DNA of 64,000 nt from CAYOHP01 sp964403795 [NCBI: uncultured bacterium] (GCA_964403795.1 CAYOHP010000010.1:1-64000); one strand, 5' to 3'. Shown: positions 25,955 to 34,903, numbered from the stretch's first letter. The notes: generated from the letters alone by a model not told the origin. Numbers and translations are program-made.

Positions 25955-28126
25955 GTGTCCGACCCCCTGGTCCTGGATCGCTACCGTCTCCTGAAGCCGC
26001 TCGGGCAGGGAGGGTTCGGCGCCGTGTGGCTGGCCCAGGACGAGCGCCTGGATCGCAGGGTGGCGGTCAAGCGCCTCCCGGCCGGCCTGGACGACCCCGA
26101 GGCCCGCCTGCGCTTCGAGCGGGAGGCCCGCATCACCTCCTCGCTCGACCACGGCCACATCGTCCACGTCCACGACTTCGGGACGAGCCCCGAGGGCGAG
26201 GCCGTGATCGTCTACCAGCTCGTCGAGGGCGAGACGCTCCGGGCCCGCCTCGCCCGCGCCGGCAAGCTCGACCTCCCGACCTGCCTGGCCTGGGGCACCG
26301 CCATCGCCGACGCGCTCCGGGTGGCCCACGAGGCCGGGGTCGTCCACCGGGACGTGAAGCCCGAGAACGTGCTGCTCAGGGCCAGCGGTGGGCCGGTCCT
26401 GGCCGACTTCGGATTGGCCCGCAGCGGCGAGGGCTTCCGTACCCGCACCGGGGTCCTCACCGGGACCCCCGCCTACATGGCTCCCGAGTTGTGGGAAGGC
26501 AGGGACGCGTCCCCGGGGTCCGACCAATGGGCCTGGGCCGCGAGCCTGTACGAGATGGCCTGCGGTTCGCCGTGGGTGGCGACCGATGACCCCCGGGCCG
26601 CCCGCCAGCTGGCCCGACGCGACCCGGGTCCGGACCTCGCCGGGCTGCCGGGCGAGGCAGGCGCTCGCCTGGTGCCGGTCCTGGAGCGGGCGCTCTCGCC
26701 GGATCCGGGCCGGAGGTTCGCCTCCATGGCCGGGTTCCTGGACGGTCTCCAGGGCAGGGTTCCGGCCCAGGCCACCGTGGCGCTGGCGGGCCCGGGCGGA
26801 GAGGCGGCCACCACCCGGGCGCTGGACTCGTTGCCCCTGGCGTCCGGCACCCAAGGCCTCCCGCCGGGACCCGCGGGGCCCGTCACCCGGGCCATCCCGG
26901 GACCGGCCCGGGACGCCGCCGCCCCGGTTCCTCCGGTACGGGCCGCCGGGACCGCCGCGCCCGTCGTCCGCCGCCTCCCGGTGCCGGCGATCCTGGCGGG
27001 GCTGGCCCTGGTGCTGGCGTCCGTCTGGCTCGTCCTGGCTCCCGGACGCCCCCGGGACCCCGAGGTTCCGCCGCCCTTCGTTGCGCTCCCGGATCCGGAA
27101 ACGCCTCCCGTCGAGGTCCCGGAATGGCGCCGCCAGCTCGACGGCTTCGAGCCCTTGATGGCCGGCCATCGTCGACCGGACGGGACCCTGGCGCTGCACT
27201 GGGGTCGGGGGGCGTGGCGGCTCCACCTCCGGGAGATGATCCCGGGGATGATCACCGACGGGTTCGTGGATCGGCTCGAGAACCTGCTCCGGGCGCTGGT
27301 CGAGGCCGCCGACCAGGGGGCGCCGGTGGATGCCGAGGGCGACCTGGCGATCCACCTGCTCGAGGACTTCGACCAGATCGAGCGCCGCCTGACCGACTCG
27401 TTCACGGCCGACGACCTGACCTTCCTGCAGACGCCCCAGACCGTGGCCGAGGTGCGCAGCGAGGCGGTCGCCATGGACCGGGATCTGACCGATCGTCTGC
27501 TGGCGCGTCTGGGCGCCCCGCCTCCCTCCCGCGTGCCGGCCCTGGGTCTGGGACTCCGGTTGCGGTTCCTGGCCGTGGTCGAGGAGGCCGGGGACCCAGG
27601 GTTGGCCCGGTCGGCGGTGGAGCGCCTCTCGGTCCCGCTCGCTCCCCGGGCCCCGGAGGCGGTCCGGCTCGATCTCTTCCGGGTGGCGGTGGCTTCGGCC
27701 CATGTGGCGGATCGGGTCTGGGACGTGGGCAAGCTCGACTGCACCACCCGGGTGGCCCTGGTCGAGGGCATCTCCAACCTCACCCGGGATGGCACCGTCC
27801 GGGACGTCCGGGGTATCGCCTCGGGCGTGGAGCTCGCCGCCCTGGCCGCCACCGCCGCCTTGCAGACCGCGTTCATGTGCGGCACCCAAGGGATCGAGGA
27901 GCGGGTCGAGGGCCTTGTCCGCGAGCTCGATGCGGTCCTCGATCGCGACCCCGAGAGGGTCGAGGCGATCGTGGACAAGCGCCTCCAGATCCAGGACAAC
28001 GCCGCAGTGCTCTGGCAGCCCCATCCGACCTGGCAGCCGCTGCGTGCCCGGGCCGGGGATGTGGTCGAGCGGGCCCATCGGCTGTGGGAGTCCAGGCGGG
28101 AAGCCGTCGGTGTCTCGGGACCGTAG
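25955..28126 (+). CDS. Transmembrane Ser/Thr protein kinase 1
   Basis: 723 residues. PknB-type kinase domain at residues 5-270: glycine loop GQGGFGAVW, VAVKRL lysine, catalytic HRDVKPENVLL (Asp133), DFGLARSG and GTPAYMAPE. All catalytic residues are intact. A Pro/Ala-rich juxtamembrane linker is followed by one membrane helix (residues 344-364), and a 350-residue C-terminal domain of unknown fold is expected outside the cytoplasm, the classic receptor-kinase topology. GTG start, 4 nt after the exported repeat protein, so the two probably form an operon. Downstream lie a second kinase and an FHA-domain activator that could recognise its phospho-threonine marks. Confidence 0.9.
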   Translation: MSDPLVLDRYRLLKPLGQGGFGAVWLAQDERLDRRVAVKRLPAGLDDPEARLRFEREARITSSLDHGHIVHVHDFGTSPEGEAVIVYQLVEGETLRARLARAGKLDLPTCLAWGTAIADALRVAHEAGVVHRDVKPENVLLRASGGPVLADFGLARSGEGFRTRTGVLTGTPAYMAPELWEGRDASPGSDQWAWAASLYEMACGSPWVATDDPRAARQLARRDPGPDLAGLPGEAGARLVPVLERALSPDPGRRFASMAGFLDGLQGRVPAQATVALAGPGGEAATTRALDSLPLASGTQGLPPGPAGPVTRAIPGPARDAAAPVPPVRAAGTAAPVVRRLPVPAILAGLALVLASVWLVLAPGRPRDPEVPPPFVALPDPETPPVEVPEWRRQLDGFEPLMAGHRRPDGTLALHWGRGAWRLHLREMIPGMITDGFVDRLENLLRALVEAADQGAPVDAEGDLAIHLLEDFDQIERRLTDSFTADDLTFLQTPQTVAEVRSEAVAMDRDLTDRLLARLGAPPPSRVPALGLGLRLRFLAVVEEAGDPGLARSAVERLSVPLAPRAPEAVRLDLFRVAVASAHVADRVWDVGKLDCTTRVALVEGISNLTRDGTVRDVRGIASGVELAALAATAALQTAFMCGTQGIEERVEGLVRELDAVLDRDPERVEAIVDKRLQIQDNAAVLWQPHPTWQPLRARAGDVVERAHRLWESRREAVGVSGP

Positions 28127-28195
28127 GTCTCCGGCCGACGCGTGCCCTCGGTCTCGCGGGTGCCTCGGGGTCGCAGCAGATCCGAGACCCGAGAC
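28112..28195. promoter_or_regulatory. Cluster of five GTCTC/GAGAC motifs
   Basis: GTCTC occurs at 28112, 28127 and 28151, and its complement GAGAC at 28184 and 28191, all within 84 bp and mostly followed by GGG or CGG. About 0.15 copies would be expected by chance in such GC-rich sequence. The cluster lies 67-150 bp upstream of the sigma-54 promoter candidate at 28261, a usual distance for activator sites. Confidence 0.35.
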
Positions 28196-28260
28196 CTGGG
28201 ACGGCGGCAGGGACAGGAGGAAGACCGCTCCCGGAGCCGGTCGGAACTTGCGAGCTGGAT

Positions 28261-28275
28261 TGGCCCGCTCCGTGC
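28261..28275 (+). promoter_or_regulatory. Candidate sigma-54 promoter
   Basis: TGGCCCGCTCCGTGC has GG (28262-28263) and GC (28274-28275) separated by 10 nt. The -12 block is GTGC instead of TTGC, so it is weaker than the others. Predicted start is near 28287, upstream of the GGGAGG site and ATG at 28307. Confidence 0.4.
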
Positions 28276-28306
28276 TGTCTCGGGCGTCGACGCTGGGAGG
28301 TCTTCG

Positions 28307-29272
28307 ATGGCGCGCCCCTCGATCCGGTTCGTCCTGGTCGCCGTCCTGGTCGGCGGATCGGAGGTCCACGCCTTCCTCGGGATGGATCCGGGCCCGGGAG
28401 TGCCAGCTGTCCCTGGTGGCTGGCGTCCCGAGGTCCGGGCCGTGAGCCCGGGCGTCTCCACCCCGAGCCTCCCTTTCGGCCTCGACCCGGCGAGCGCCGC
28501 GGCCATCGTCGCCAAGGTCTGGGCCAACGAGGGCGGGGGACGGGCGGAGGCCCTGGTCCACTGGAACCGGTACGAGAAGTGGGCCTCGGTGGGGATCCTC
28601 CACGCCATCTGGTTCCCGGCAGGGGTCCGGCCCGGCTTCGACGAGTCCTTCCCCAAGCTGGTGTCCTTCCTGGAGGGGAGGGGGGTGGCGATCCCGGGGG
28701 TGGCGCGGGGAGCCTGTCCCTGGACCTCCCGGGAGCAGCTGGAGACGGCCCGGGCCGAGCGGAGCCCGGAGTTCACGGCGGTCTACGAGCTGCTCGACCG
28801 GACCCGGGATCTCCAGACCGAATACGCGCTGGGGAGGACCGCGGCGGCCCGGGACCGGATCGCCGACCACCTCCGGGACCAGGGGCGGGACGCCGAGGTC
28901 GACCCCGTCCTGGCCGAGTTCGACGGGTTGGGAGGGAGTGCCCACGGGGTCTTCGCCCTGACCGACTACGTGAACTGGAAGGGCGAGGGGATCCATCCTG
29001 CCGAGCGGATCGAGGTCCCCGGAGAGGGGCGGGTCGGCTGGGGCCTCCTCCAGGTGCTGGAGCGGCTGGTCGCCACCCGGGCACAGGATCAGGGGCGCTG
29101 CCGGCTCGAGCGCTTCCGGGATGCCTCCCGGTGGGTCATGGAGCGCCGGCTCCGCAACGACTCCCGACTTCCCGCCGACAAGCACGCGGCCCTGCTGGCC
29201 CGCTGCGACCGCTACCTGACGGCGCTCGGCACCCTGGGGGCGCCCTGCCCCGAGGTGCGCTCGGCCAGGTAG
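28307..29272 (+). CDS. Exported conserved hypothetical protein
   Basis: 321 residues. Short signal peptide (residues 1-22, RPSIRFVLVAVLVGGSEVHA). The conserved core AAAIVAKVWANEGGGR...LVHWNRYEKWASVGILHAIWFPAG (residues about 75-115) is a signature I know from an uncharacterised bacterial family in which IWxNExGG and SxGIxHxIWxPxG recur; its function is not known to me. A conserved Glu, two His-adjacent aromatics and a later NWKGEGIHPAERI resemble lysozyme-like active-site neighbourhoods, so a muramidase-like fold is possible but unproven. Start ATG 28307 sits behind GGGAGG; the frame is open further upstream but a sigma-54 promoter candidate lies there. Confidence 0.7.
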   Translation: MARPSIRFVLVAVLVGGSEVHAFLGMDPGPGVPAVPGGWRPEVRAVSPGVSTPSLPFGLDPASAAAIVAKVWANEGGGRAEALVHWNRYEKWASVGILHAIWFPAGVRPGFDESFPKLVSFLEGRGVAIPGVARGACPWTSREQLETARAERSPEFTAVYELLDRTRDLQTEYALGRTAAARDRIADHLRDQGRDAEVDPVLAEFDGLGGSAHGVFALTDYVNWKGEGIHPAERIEVPGEGRVGWGLLQVLERLVATRAQDQGRCRLERFRDASRWVMERRLRNDSRLPADKHAALLARCDRYLTALGTLGAPCPEVRSAR

Positions 29273-29280
29273 GCGGGGAA

Positions 29281-29305
29281 CCCACCGCTCCATCCTGATT
29301 CGGTC
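29281..29305 (+). promoter_or_regulatory. Candidate sigma-54 enhancer element, copy 1
   Basis: This 25-bp stretch (CCCACCGCTCC, one variable pair, then CCTGATTCGGTC) is repeated on the minus strand at 34903-34879 with a single mismatch. In both places it points toward a sigma-54 promoter; here the near edge is 73 bp before the -24 GG. It starts 9 nt after the preceding stop codon. Confidence 0.6.
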
Positions 29306-29376
29306 GGACCTCCCGGCCGCACCGTCCTGGACCGGTGGCCCGGTCGAGACCCGCATGGAGAGCGGTTCTTTGGGCC

Positions 29377-29391
29377 TGGCACCCGGCTTGC
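29377..29391 (+). promoter_or_regulatory. Sigma-54 promoter
   Basis: TGGCACCCGGCTTGC matches the consensus TGGCAC-N5-TTGC exactly, with GG at 29378-29379 and GC at 29390-29391. The predicted start near 29402 rules out the in-frame upstream codon at 29355 and supports ATG 29439. Confidence 0.75.
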
Positions 29392-29438
29392 GATCCGGAC
29401 CCCGGGCCGGCTCCCAGGGCCCGGAACGGAACGCCTCC

Positions 29439-31742
29439 ATGATCCAGCGGACCTTCGCCTGCATGCTCCTCGCCGGCGCCCTGCTCCCGCCGCCCGGCGC
29501 GGCCCAGACCGGACTCTTCGGACAGGACGAGCCTGTGGCCGTACCGGCTGCTCCGACGGCCGACGTCTATGCGCCCCCTCGCCCCTTCGTGATCGGGCGC
29601 GACAACCTCGGCTTCGCCAACTTCCACGGCGCCATCCGGGTGGCCGGGGCGGCCGGGAACTGCTACTCGATGGCGGAGACCGCCAAGCTCTTCTACGACC
29701 TCGCCGAGTACCGGCCCCAGGCGGAGATCGGCGACGGTCGCGGCTTCCACCCGGGCGAGGTGGCGGTGGCCCTGTGGAGTCCCGCCTATCCTTCGGTGCG
29801 CTTCCCGGTCCGCGGCTACGGCACCCTGGCCGAGACCTCGGCAGTCCCGCCGGATCTGGAACTGGAAGGTTGGGTCGAGGGACAGGTGCGGGAGAGGGCC
29901 GGTCTCCCGCCTCGCGCCGACGCCGGGACGCCGGCCGCCGAGGCGCCCGCCAATGGGGAGGCGCTGATCGGGCTCTACCGCCTCATCACCACCTTCCACT
30001 ACCTGCATTACGTCCAGTACCAGGCGAGCAGCCTGGTGGCCCGGGTGGCGGAGCACGCCCTCTCGGTCCCGGACGGGGTGAGGCGGACCACCCGGTCCGC
30101 CATCGAGGAGCTGAAGCACCGCCTGCCGCTCGGCGACCTCGGCCTGCTCCTCATCTTCAACGCCGATCCGGCCGTGACCTTCGGTCACGTGGTCCTCGCC
30201 TACCGCCTCGAGGAGGGCGAGACCCACGCCGATATCTACATCTACGACTCGAACCAGCAGTTCGGGGCGAATCGCCACGAGAGCGTGCTCCGGGTCGAGC
30301 GGTCCACCGGGCGGTTCCGGCTGCTGCGGAAGGACCCGGAGACCGGGATCCTCTCGCCCGACGCCATGTACGACGGCGAGAGCTGGTTCTCCGCCGCCGA
30401 GACCTGCTCCCTGTCGCTGCTCCCCGATCGTCGCCTCGACGCCGAGGTTCGCCGGACCCTGGCCGCCAAGCTCGGGAAGCTGGAGGAGACCGCGGCCTAC
30501 GCGGTGGCGACCGGGGATCTGGTCCGGGACCTCACCCAGGTGGACCCCTCGACCTCCCCGCTCCAGCGGGACCTGCTCCGCTTCGTGCGCTCGGTCCAGG
30601 CGATCCGGGCCCGGAGCGGTGCCCCGGCCGGCCCGACGCTCCCCGAGGACGCTTCGACCGAGGACCTGACCCGCTGGCTCGAGGCCCACCTGGAGCCGGG
30701 GCTGTCCCAGGCGCTCCCCTGGTTCGTGCCGCACGGGATCGGTCTCTCGGGCACCCGGATCGTGCCGTCGCGAAACGATCCGAACCGGATCCGGATCGAG
30801 ACCACCGTGACCCTCGCCGCCGGGGCCGAGCCGACGGCGGTGCTCGAGGCCCTCCGGTCCTCGGCCTGGCTGGCCGGCGAGGAGCTCGTGGCCCATGTCG
30901 TCGAGGCGCTGGGCAAGGCGTTTCGCGGGGCAGGGATCACGGCCTGGCTGGCCATCGAGGTGACCAAGGGACCGAGCCCGTCGAGTCGGCTGGGGAAGTT
31001 CGCTCCGCTCCCCGAGCTGGTGGCCAGCCGGACCGTGGTGGGGAAGCTCGGCCCCTCGGACGAGGACCCTCCGGCCGCGGCCCACCGGATCGAGATCGCC
31101 GAGTCGTTCGTCCGCCGCACCTTCGAGGCCGCCATGCGGGCCCAGGGCGTGGTGGGCGTCCGGCACACCTTCCCCCTCGAGGTCGACGTCGCCGGGACCA
31201 AGGTCGGGACCGATCTCGTGGTCCAGTTGGACAAGCTCTTCCCCCACTTCGGGTACCTGGCCGCCTGGCTGGAGGGAGCGATCTCGGGCGAGGTCGCCGG
31301 GGTGCGGTTCTCGACCCCCTACAACGACTACGTCGAGGTGATGCTGGAGCCGACCCGCAGGCGGAACGTGTTCGAGGTCTCCGGTCGGGCCAAGTTCTAC
31401 CTGGAGGTCCACGGGGCCGTCGGCTGGCTGGTGGACGTGGCCGCCAGCGTGATCGAGCCGGTGTTCGACACGCTCTTTTGCGCCTTCGCCGGTCGTGTCG
31501 AGGACTTCCTCCAGGAGCAGCTCGAGACCTGGATCAGCCTGGTGCCGGGGACCCGGATCGCCTTCCATTCGGTGGAGCTCGAGACCATCGACGAGGGGAC
31601 CAAGCTCTCGGCCAAGCTGGTCCCCTTCGAGGTGGACCTGGCGGCCACGGTCCGCCGGATCTTCGGGGTCGACCCGCCGGTGGTGCTCACCCAGGTGGCC
31701 CTCGAGGACGATCGGGTGGTGCTGGCCTTCGACGCCCGGTGA
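29439..31742 (+). CDS. Exported protein with a papain-like Cys-His-Asp domain
   Basis: 767 residues, signal peptide residues 1-22 (MIQRTFACMLLAGALL...GAAQ). Residues 47-275 contain FANFHGA, GNCYSMAET (Cys75), VTFGHVVLAYRL (His250) and IYIYDSNQQFG (Asp270). A Cys after Gly-Asn, a later Gly-His-Val and a following acidic residue in a strand are the usual layout of papain-like peptidases and transglutaminases, so a cysteine peptidase fold is likely (inference). The remaining 480 residues are a mixed alpha/beta region with no recognised motif; a weak hydrophobic stretch near residue 670 (VGWLVDVAASVIEPVFD) may be buried. The gene has the best sigma-54 promoter in the window. It may process or sense envelope peptides under kinase control. 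Confidence 0.7.
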   Translation: MIQRTFACMLLAGALLPPPGAAQTGLFGQDEPVAVPAAPTADVYAPPRPFVIGRDNLGFANFHGAIRVAGAAGNCYSMAETAKLFYDLAEYRPQAEIGDGRGFHPGEVAVALWSPAYPSVRFPVRGYGTLAETSAVPPDLELEGWVEGQVRERAGLPPRADAGTPAAEAPANGEALIGLYRLITTFHYLHYVQYQASSLVARVAEHALSVPDGVRRTTRSAIEELKHRLPLGDLGLLLIFNADPAVTFGHVVLAYRLEEGETHADIYIYDSNQQFGANRHESVLRVERSTGRFRLLRKDPETGILSPDAMYDGESWFSAAETCSLSLLPDRRLDAEVRRTLAAKLGKLEETAAYAVATGDLVRDLTQVDPSTSPLQRDLLRFVRSVQAIRARSGAPAGPTLPEDASTEDLTRWLEAHLEPGLSQALPWFVPHGIGLSGTRIVPSRNDPNRIRIETTVTLAAGAEPTAVLEALRSSAWLAGEELVAHVVEALGKAFRGAGITAWLAIEVTKGPSPSSRLGKFAPLPELVASRTVVGKLGPSDEDPPAAAHRIEIAESFVRRTFEAAMRAQGVVGVRHTFPLEVDVAGTKVGTDLVVQLDKLFPHFGYLAAWLEGAISGEVAGVRFSTPYNDYVEVMLEPTRRRNVFEVSGRAKFYLEVHGAVGWLVDVAASVIEPVFDTLFCAFAGRVEDFLQEQLETWISLVPGTRIAFHSVELETIDEGTKLSAKLVPFEVDLAATVRRIFGVDPPVVLTQVALEDDRVVLAFDAR

Positions 31743-31848
31743 GGGGATGCCCGCCGCGAGGCCCGCCCGTCGGCTCCCGCCGGCAGGCGGGTCTCGCCGC
31801 GTCGGGGGCGCGGCCCGGACCCGGTACGCTCCCGGCAGTGAGGACGCC

Positions 31849-34212
31849 ATGATTCCCGCCTTCCCCCCGCATCTGACCGAGCGCTACGAGCCCCTGGAGG
31901 TGCTGGGGCGCGGGACCTCGGCCACCGTGCTCCGGGCCCGCCAGAGGGACCTCGACCGCACCGTGGTGCTGAAGGTCTTCCACGACCCCGAGGGCCAGCG
32001 CTCGCCGCAGCGGGTGCGGGTCCTCCGGGAGGCGCGACTGCTGGTGGGGATGCGGCACCCCCGGGTGGTGTCGCTGCTCGACTTCGGGGACCAGGACGGG
32101 ACGATCCACTTCGCCTACCCCGACCATGGCGCCGAGGCGCTGTCCACCAGGATGAAGCCCGGCGAGCCCTGGGATCCGGCCCGGGTCGTCCGTCTCCTGG
32201 ACGACGTGCTCGCCGGGCTGGCCCACCTGCACGCGGCCGGCATCGTGCACCGGGACCTGAAGCCGGCCAACATCGTCCTCGACCCGGAGGGCCGGGCCCA
32301 GCTGATCGACCTCGGCCTGGCCAAGGACCTCGACGCCAGCGTGGGTCTGACCGCGACCCAGGAGTTCGTGGGCACCCCGCTCTACGCGGCACCCGACCAG
32401 GCGCTGGAATCCTCGGACTGCGAGCCCCGCGACGACTTGTATGCGCTGGGCGTGGTGGCCTACGAGCTCAGCACCGGGGAGAACCCCTTCCGGTCGGCGA
32501 CCCTGGGCGGGATCTTCGACCGTCACGTTTCCTACTCGCCGCCGTCCCTCGATCGGCTCGACCCCGCGATTCCCTCGGGCCTCGCCCGGCTGGTGGACGC
32601 GTTGCTGGCGAAGTGCCGGGACGACCGGCCGAGGGATGCCGAGGAAGCCCGCGCCCGGTTGGCCCCGGTCCTGGCGGAGATGCGATCCGGGACCACTCCG
32701 CCGACCAGCCAGGCCGGTCCTCCCGTGAGGTCGGTCGCGACGCTCGCCCTGGAGCCCCGGGTCGGCGACCCGGCTCACCGGGCAGGATCCGGGCCGGCCT
32801 TCGCAGCAGCAGCTGCGGCCGCCGCCGCCCTGGCATTGGTCGCCCTGGGACTCCTGGCCCGGTTCGGGCCCGGGGACCGCGGGAACTCCGGTTCCGGACC
32901 ACCCACCGCCACTCCCTTGCCGACCCAGGCCTCCGCCGAGGTCGCGGCGCCGGCGGCCCTGATGCAGGTGGCGGCCCGGCGCGCCCTCGATCGGCTCCCG
33001 GTGGATCCGGCCCGCTCGCACGCCGCCTTCTGGGAGCTCGAGGAGGCCCGGGCCTGGCTCCGGTCCCGCCTGGCTCCGGGCCTGGCCCTCGGACCCGAGG
33101 AGCGCGAGCTCCTGGTCGACCTCGACCGGAGCCTCGGGGCGCGGGGGATCGAGCCGGTCTTCGAGCCGTTCCTGGCGATCGAGCCCCTCGGCCCCGAGGC
33201 CGCGATGCCTGCCGGTGCGATCGCCATGGCGACCGAGCGCGGCCTGGGGGACCTGGCCTCGGGACCCGCCTCGGGCTGGCTCGCGGCAGCCGGGCGCGCC
33301 GCCGACCAGGCTGCCGGGCTGCTGGAGGAACGCCGCCGGGGGATCGCCCAGGGCGACCTGGGACCCGAGGCGGCTCCCGAGCTCGACCTGGTCTGGAAGA
33401 CCGAAGCCCTGGTCGGAGGCAAGGTCGGGCTCGCCTCCCTGGCGCGCCGTGCTGCCGACGGGCCCGGGACCCGGGCGGCGTGGGCGAGTTGGCTGGAGCC
33501 GGCCACCGCGGCCCTGCGCCGCATGCTGGCGGCCGTGGGCCGGAGTTTCGTCGAGGAACCCGCGACCCGGGAGCGGGCGGCGCTCCTGGCGCTCGCCTGG
33601 TGCGAGGGTCTCGACCCCCTGTTCGCGGGGGCCTTCGGCTCGGCGCCGCCCGCCGCCATCCTGGGGATCGAGCCCGGCCGCGCCGCCCACCGCCTGGTCG
33701 AGGGCATCCTGCTCCGCGAGACGGCCCGGGCCCAGGCCCGGGCCGGCTTCGATCCCGCGGGTCCCCTGGCGGCGGCCGCCCGGGCCCTGGAACTCGCCGC
33801 CGGCCTCGGTACCCGCCCCGGACCCGATGCCGGCACCGACTCGGGCGCCCTGGATCCGACCTCCCTCGCGGCCCGCCTGGCGGGCCGGGCCCTGGCGATC
33901 CGCATGCGTCTGGCGATCCGCTTCGACCTGGCCCGGGAGAACCTGCTCCGGCTCACCCATCGCGGCCGGGACCACCAGGCCGCCGCCGGCCTGCTGGAGG
34001 TGGCCCGGGCGCGGCTTCCCGGCCTTCCCCCTTTCGAGGCCGCCCTGGTCCTCGGCGAGGTGGTGCGTGCCCTCGATGACAAGAAGGACCCGCTCCGGAT
34101 CCCGCCGGCGGACGCAGCCGCGGCCTGGGCCACCCTGGGCGAGGTGGCGGCCCGGCTCTCCGGGGCGGAGCGGAACCTGCTCGAGGCCCTGCTCCACCCC
34201 CTCAGGCTCTGA
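31849..34212 (+). CDS. Transmembrane Ser/Thr protein kinase 2
   Basis: 787 residues. Kinase domain residues 10-265: GRGTSATVLRA glycine loop, VVLKVF lysine, HRDLKPANIVL (Asp136) and GTPLYAAPDQA. The metal-binding motif reads DLG instead of DFG, a tolerated variant. A run of alanines and leucines at residues 317-340 is the single membrane helix. The 440-residue C-terminal part is Ala/Arg-rich and helical with no recognised domain. ATG start with a weak GAGGAC site. It follows the exported Cys-protease-like gene by 106 nt and converges on the small exported protein gene. Confidence 0.88.
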   Translation: MIPAFPPHLTERYEPLEVLGRGTSATVLRARQRDLDRTVVLKVFHDPEGQRSPQRVRVLREARLLVGMRHPRVVSLLDFGDQDGTIHFAYPDHGAEALSTRMKPGEPWDPARVVRLLDDVLAGLAHLHAAGIVHRDLKPANIVLDPEGRAQLIDLGLAKDLDASVGLTATQEFVGTPLYAAPDQALESSDCEPRDDLYALGVVAYELSTGENPFRSATLGGIFDRHVSYSPPSLDRLDPAIPSGLARLVDALLAKCRDDRPRDAEEARARLAPVLAEMRSGTTPPTSQAGPPVRSVATLALEPRVGDPAHRAGSGPAFAAAAAAAAALALVALGLLARFGPGDRGNSGSGPPTATPLPTQASAEVAAPAALMQVAARRALDRLPVDPARSHAAFWELEEARAWLRSRLAPGLALGPEERELLVDLDRSLGARGIEPVFEPFLAIEPLGPEAAMPAGAIAMATERGLGDLASGPASGWLAAAGRAADQAAGLLEERRRGIAQGDLGPEAAPELDLVWKTEALVGGKVGLASLARRAADGPGTRAAWASWLEPATAALRRMLAAVGRSFVEEPATRERAALLALAWCEGLDPLFAGAFGSAPPAAILGIEPGRAAHRLVEGILLRETARAQARAGFDPAGPLAAAARALELAAGLGTRPGPDAGTDSGALDPTSLAARLAGRALAIRMRLAIRFDLARENLLRLTHRGRDHQAAAGLLEVARARLPGLPPFEAALVLGEVVRALDDKKDPLRIPPADAAAAWATLGEVAARLSGAERNLLEALLHPLRL

Positions 34213-34227
34213 GCCCGAGCAGGGCTC
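34211..34227. terminator. Hairpin between convergent genes
   Basis: GAGCCC-GAGCA-GGGCTC forms a 6-bp GC stem that begins within the TGA of kinase 2 and ends at the stop of the opposing gene. It can serve both strands. Confidence 0.45.
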
Positions 34228-34725
34228 CTACAACCCCAGGATCCCGGCGAGGGCGTCGACCAGGCCGGCCAGCGGAAAGGCGATGGTGAGCCCCACCTTG
34301 AGCCACCCGGGGACGTCGTCGCCCTCGGTCTCGACCCCGCACTTCCCGGCCAGCCAGGCGAGGTCCTCGCCCTCGATCACCATGGCGTCGACCTGGCTGG
34401 AGCCGCGCTCCCGGAGGATCGTCCCCTGGAAGAGGCGGATGGTGGTGCCGTCGATCGTCACGGTGGTCTTCACCTTGTAGAGGTCGCGGGCCGAGACCCG
34501 GAACTCGGTCTTCCAGTCGGCCGAGGCGGCGAGCTCCGCGCCCTTGATCGAGACCTCGTCGTCGGCGAACTCGGTCTTCAGCTTGGCGATCAGGTCGTCG
34601 CCGCTGGTCGGGCTCTCCAGGGTCCAGCCGTCGAAGACGTAGGCGTTGGCGTCGGCCTTGGCGCTCGGCACCGAGGCCAGGGCGAGGGCGAGGACCAGGG
34701 CCGAGGAGGCGAAGAGGTTCTGCAC
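34228..34725 (-). CDS. Small exported protein of unknown function
   Basis: 165 residues, GTG start behind GGAAGGAA. Signal peptide residues 1-24 (LFASSALVLALALASVPSAKA). The mature part begins with a beta-rich region (residues 28-115, FDGWTLESP, VKTTVTIDGTTIRLFQG) and one cysteine, and ends with a hydrophobic segment (residues 140-165, LKVGLTIAFPLAGLVDALAGILGL) that could anchor it in a membrane. No family recognised. It has a near-consensus sigma-54 promoter and the shared enhancer upstream, so it is likely a direct target of the adjacent FHA-domain activator. Confidence 0.75.
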   Translation of the reverse strand: MQNLFASSALVLALALASVPSAKADANAYVFDGWTLESPTSGDDLIAKLKTEFADDEVSIKGAELAASADWKTEFRVSARDLYKVKTTVTIDGTTIRLFQGTILRERGSSQVDAMVIEGEDLAWLAGKCGVETEGDDVPGWLKVGLTIAFPLAGLVDALAGILGL

Positions 34726-34782
34726 GGGAGTTCCTTCCGATGGGGCCGGGTCCGCCAGGACCCCGCTCGGGGAAGCTCCTAC

Positions 34783-34797
34783 GCAGGGGGCGTGCCA
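34783..34797 (-). promoter_or_regulatory. Sigma-54 promoter
   Basis: Read on the minus strand, TGGCACGCCCCCTGC (34797 to 34783) has GG and GC separated by 10 nt and the full TGGCACG left block. The predicted start near 34772 leaves a leader of about 47 nt to the GTG at 34725. Confidence 0.72.
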
Positions 34798-34856
34798 AGG
34801 GCTGTGGTCGCTCGCAGAGCGGGGTCCGACCCGGAGCGGAACGGCGACCGTGCCGT

Positions 34857-34903
34857 CCTGATTCGGTCCCGGCAGGGCGACCGAATCAGGTTGGAGCGGT
34901 GGG
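34857..34903 (-). promoter_or_regulatory. Candidate sigma-54 enhancer, copy 2, with an inverted half-site
   Basis: Positions 34903-34879 (minus) repeat the 25-bp element of 29281-29305 with one mismatch. Its 12-bp core is mirrored at 34857-34868, giving a perfect 12-bp inverted repeat around a 10-nt centre. The near edge of the 25-bp element is 83 bp from the -24 GG, exactly 10 bp (one helical turn) more than in copy 1. It also overlaps the stop codon of the activator gene and could double as its terminator hairpin. Confidence 0.6.
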
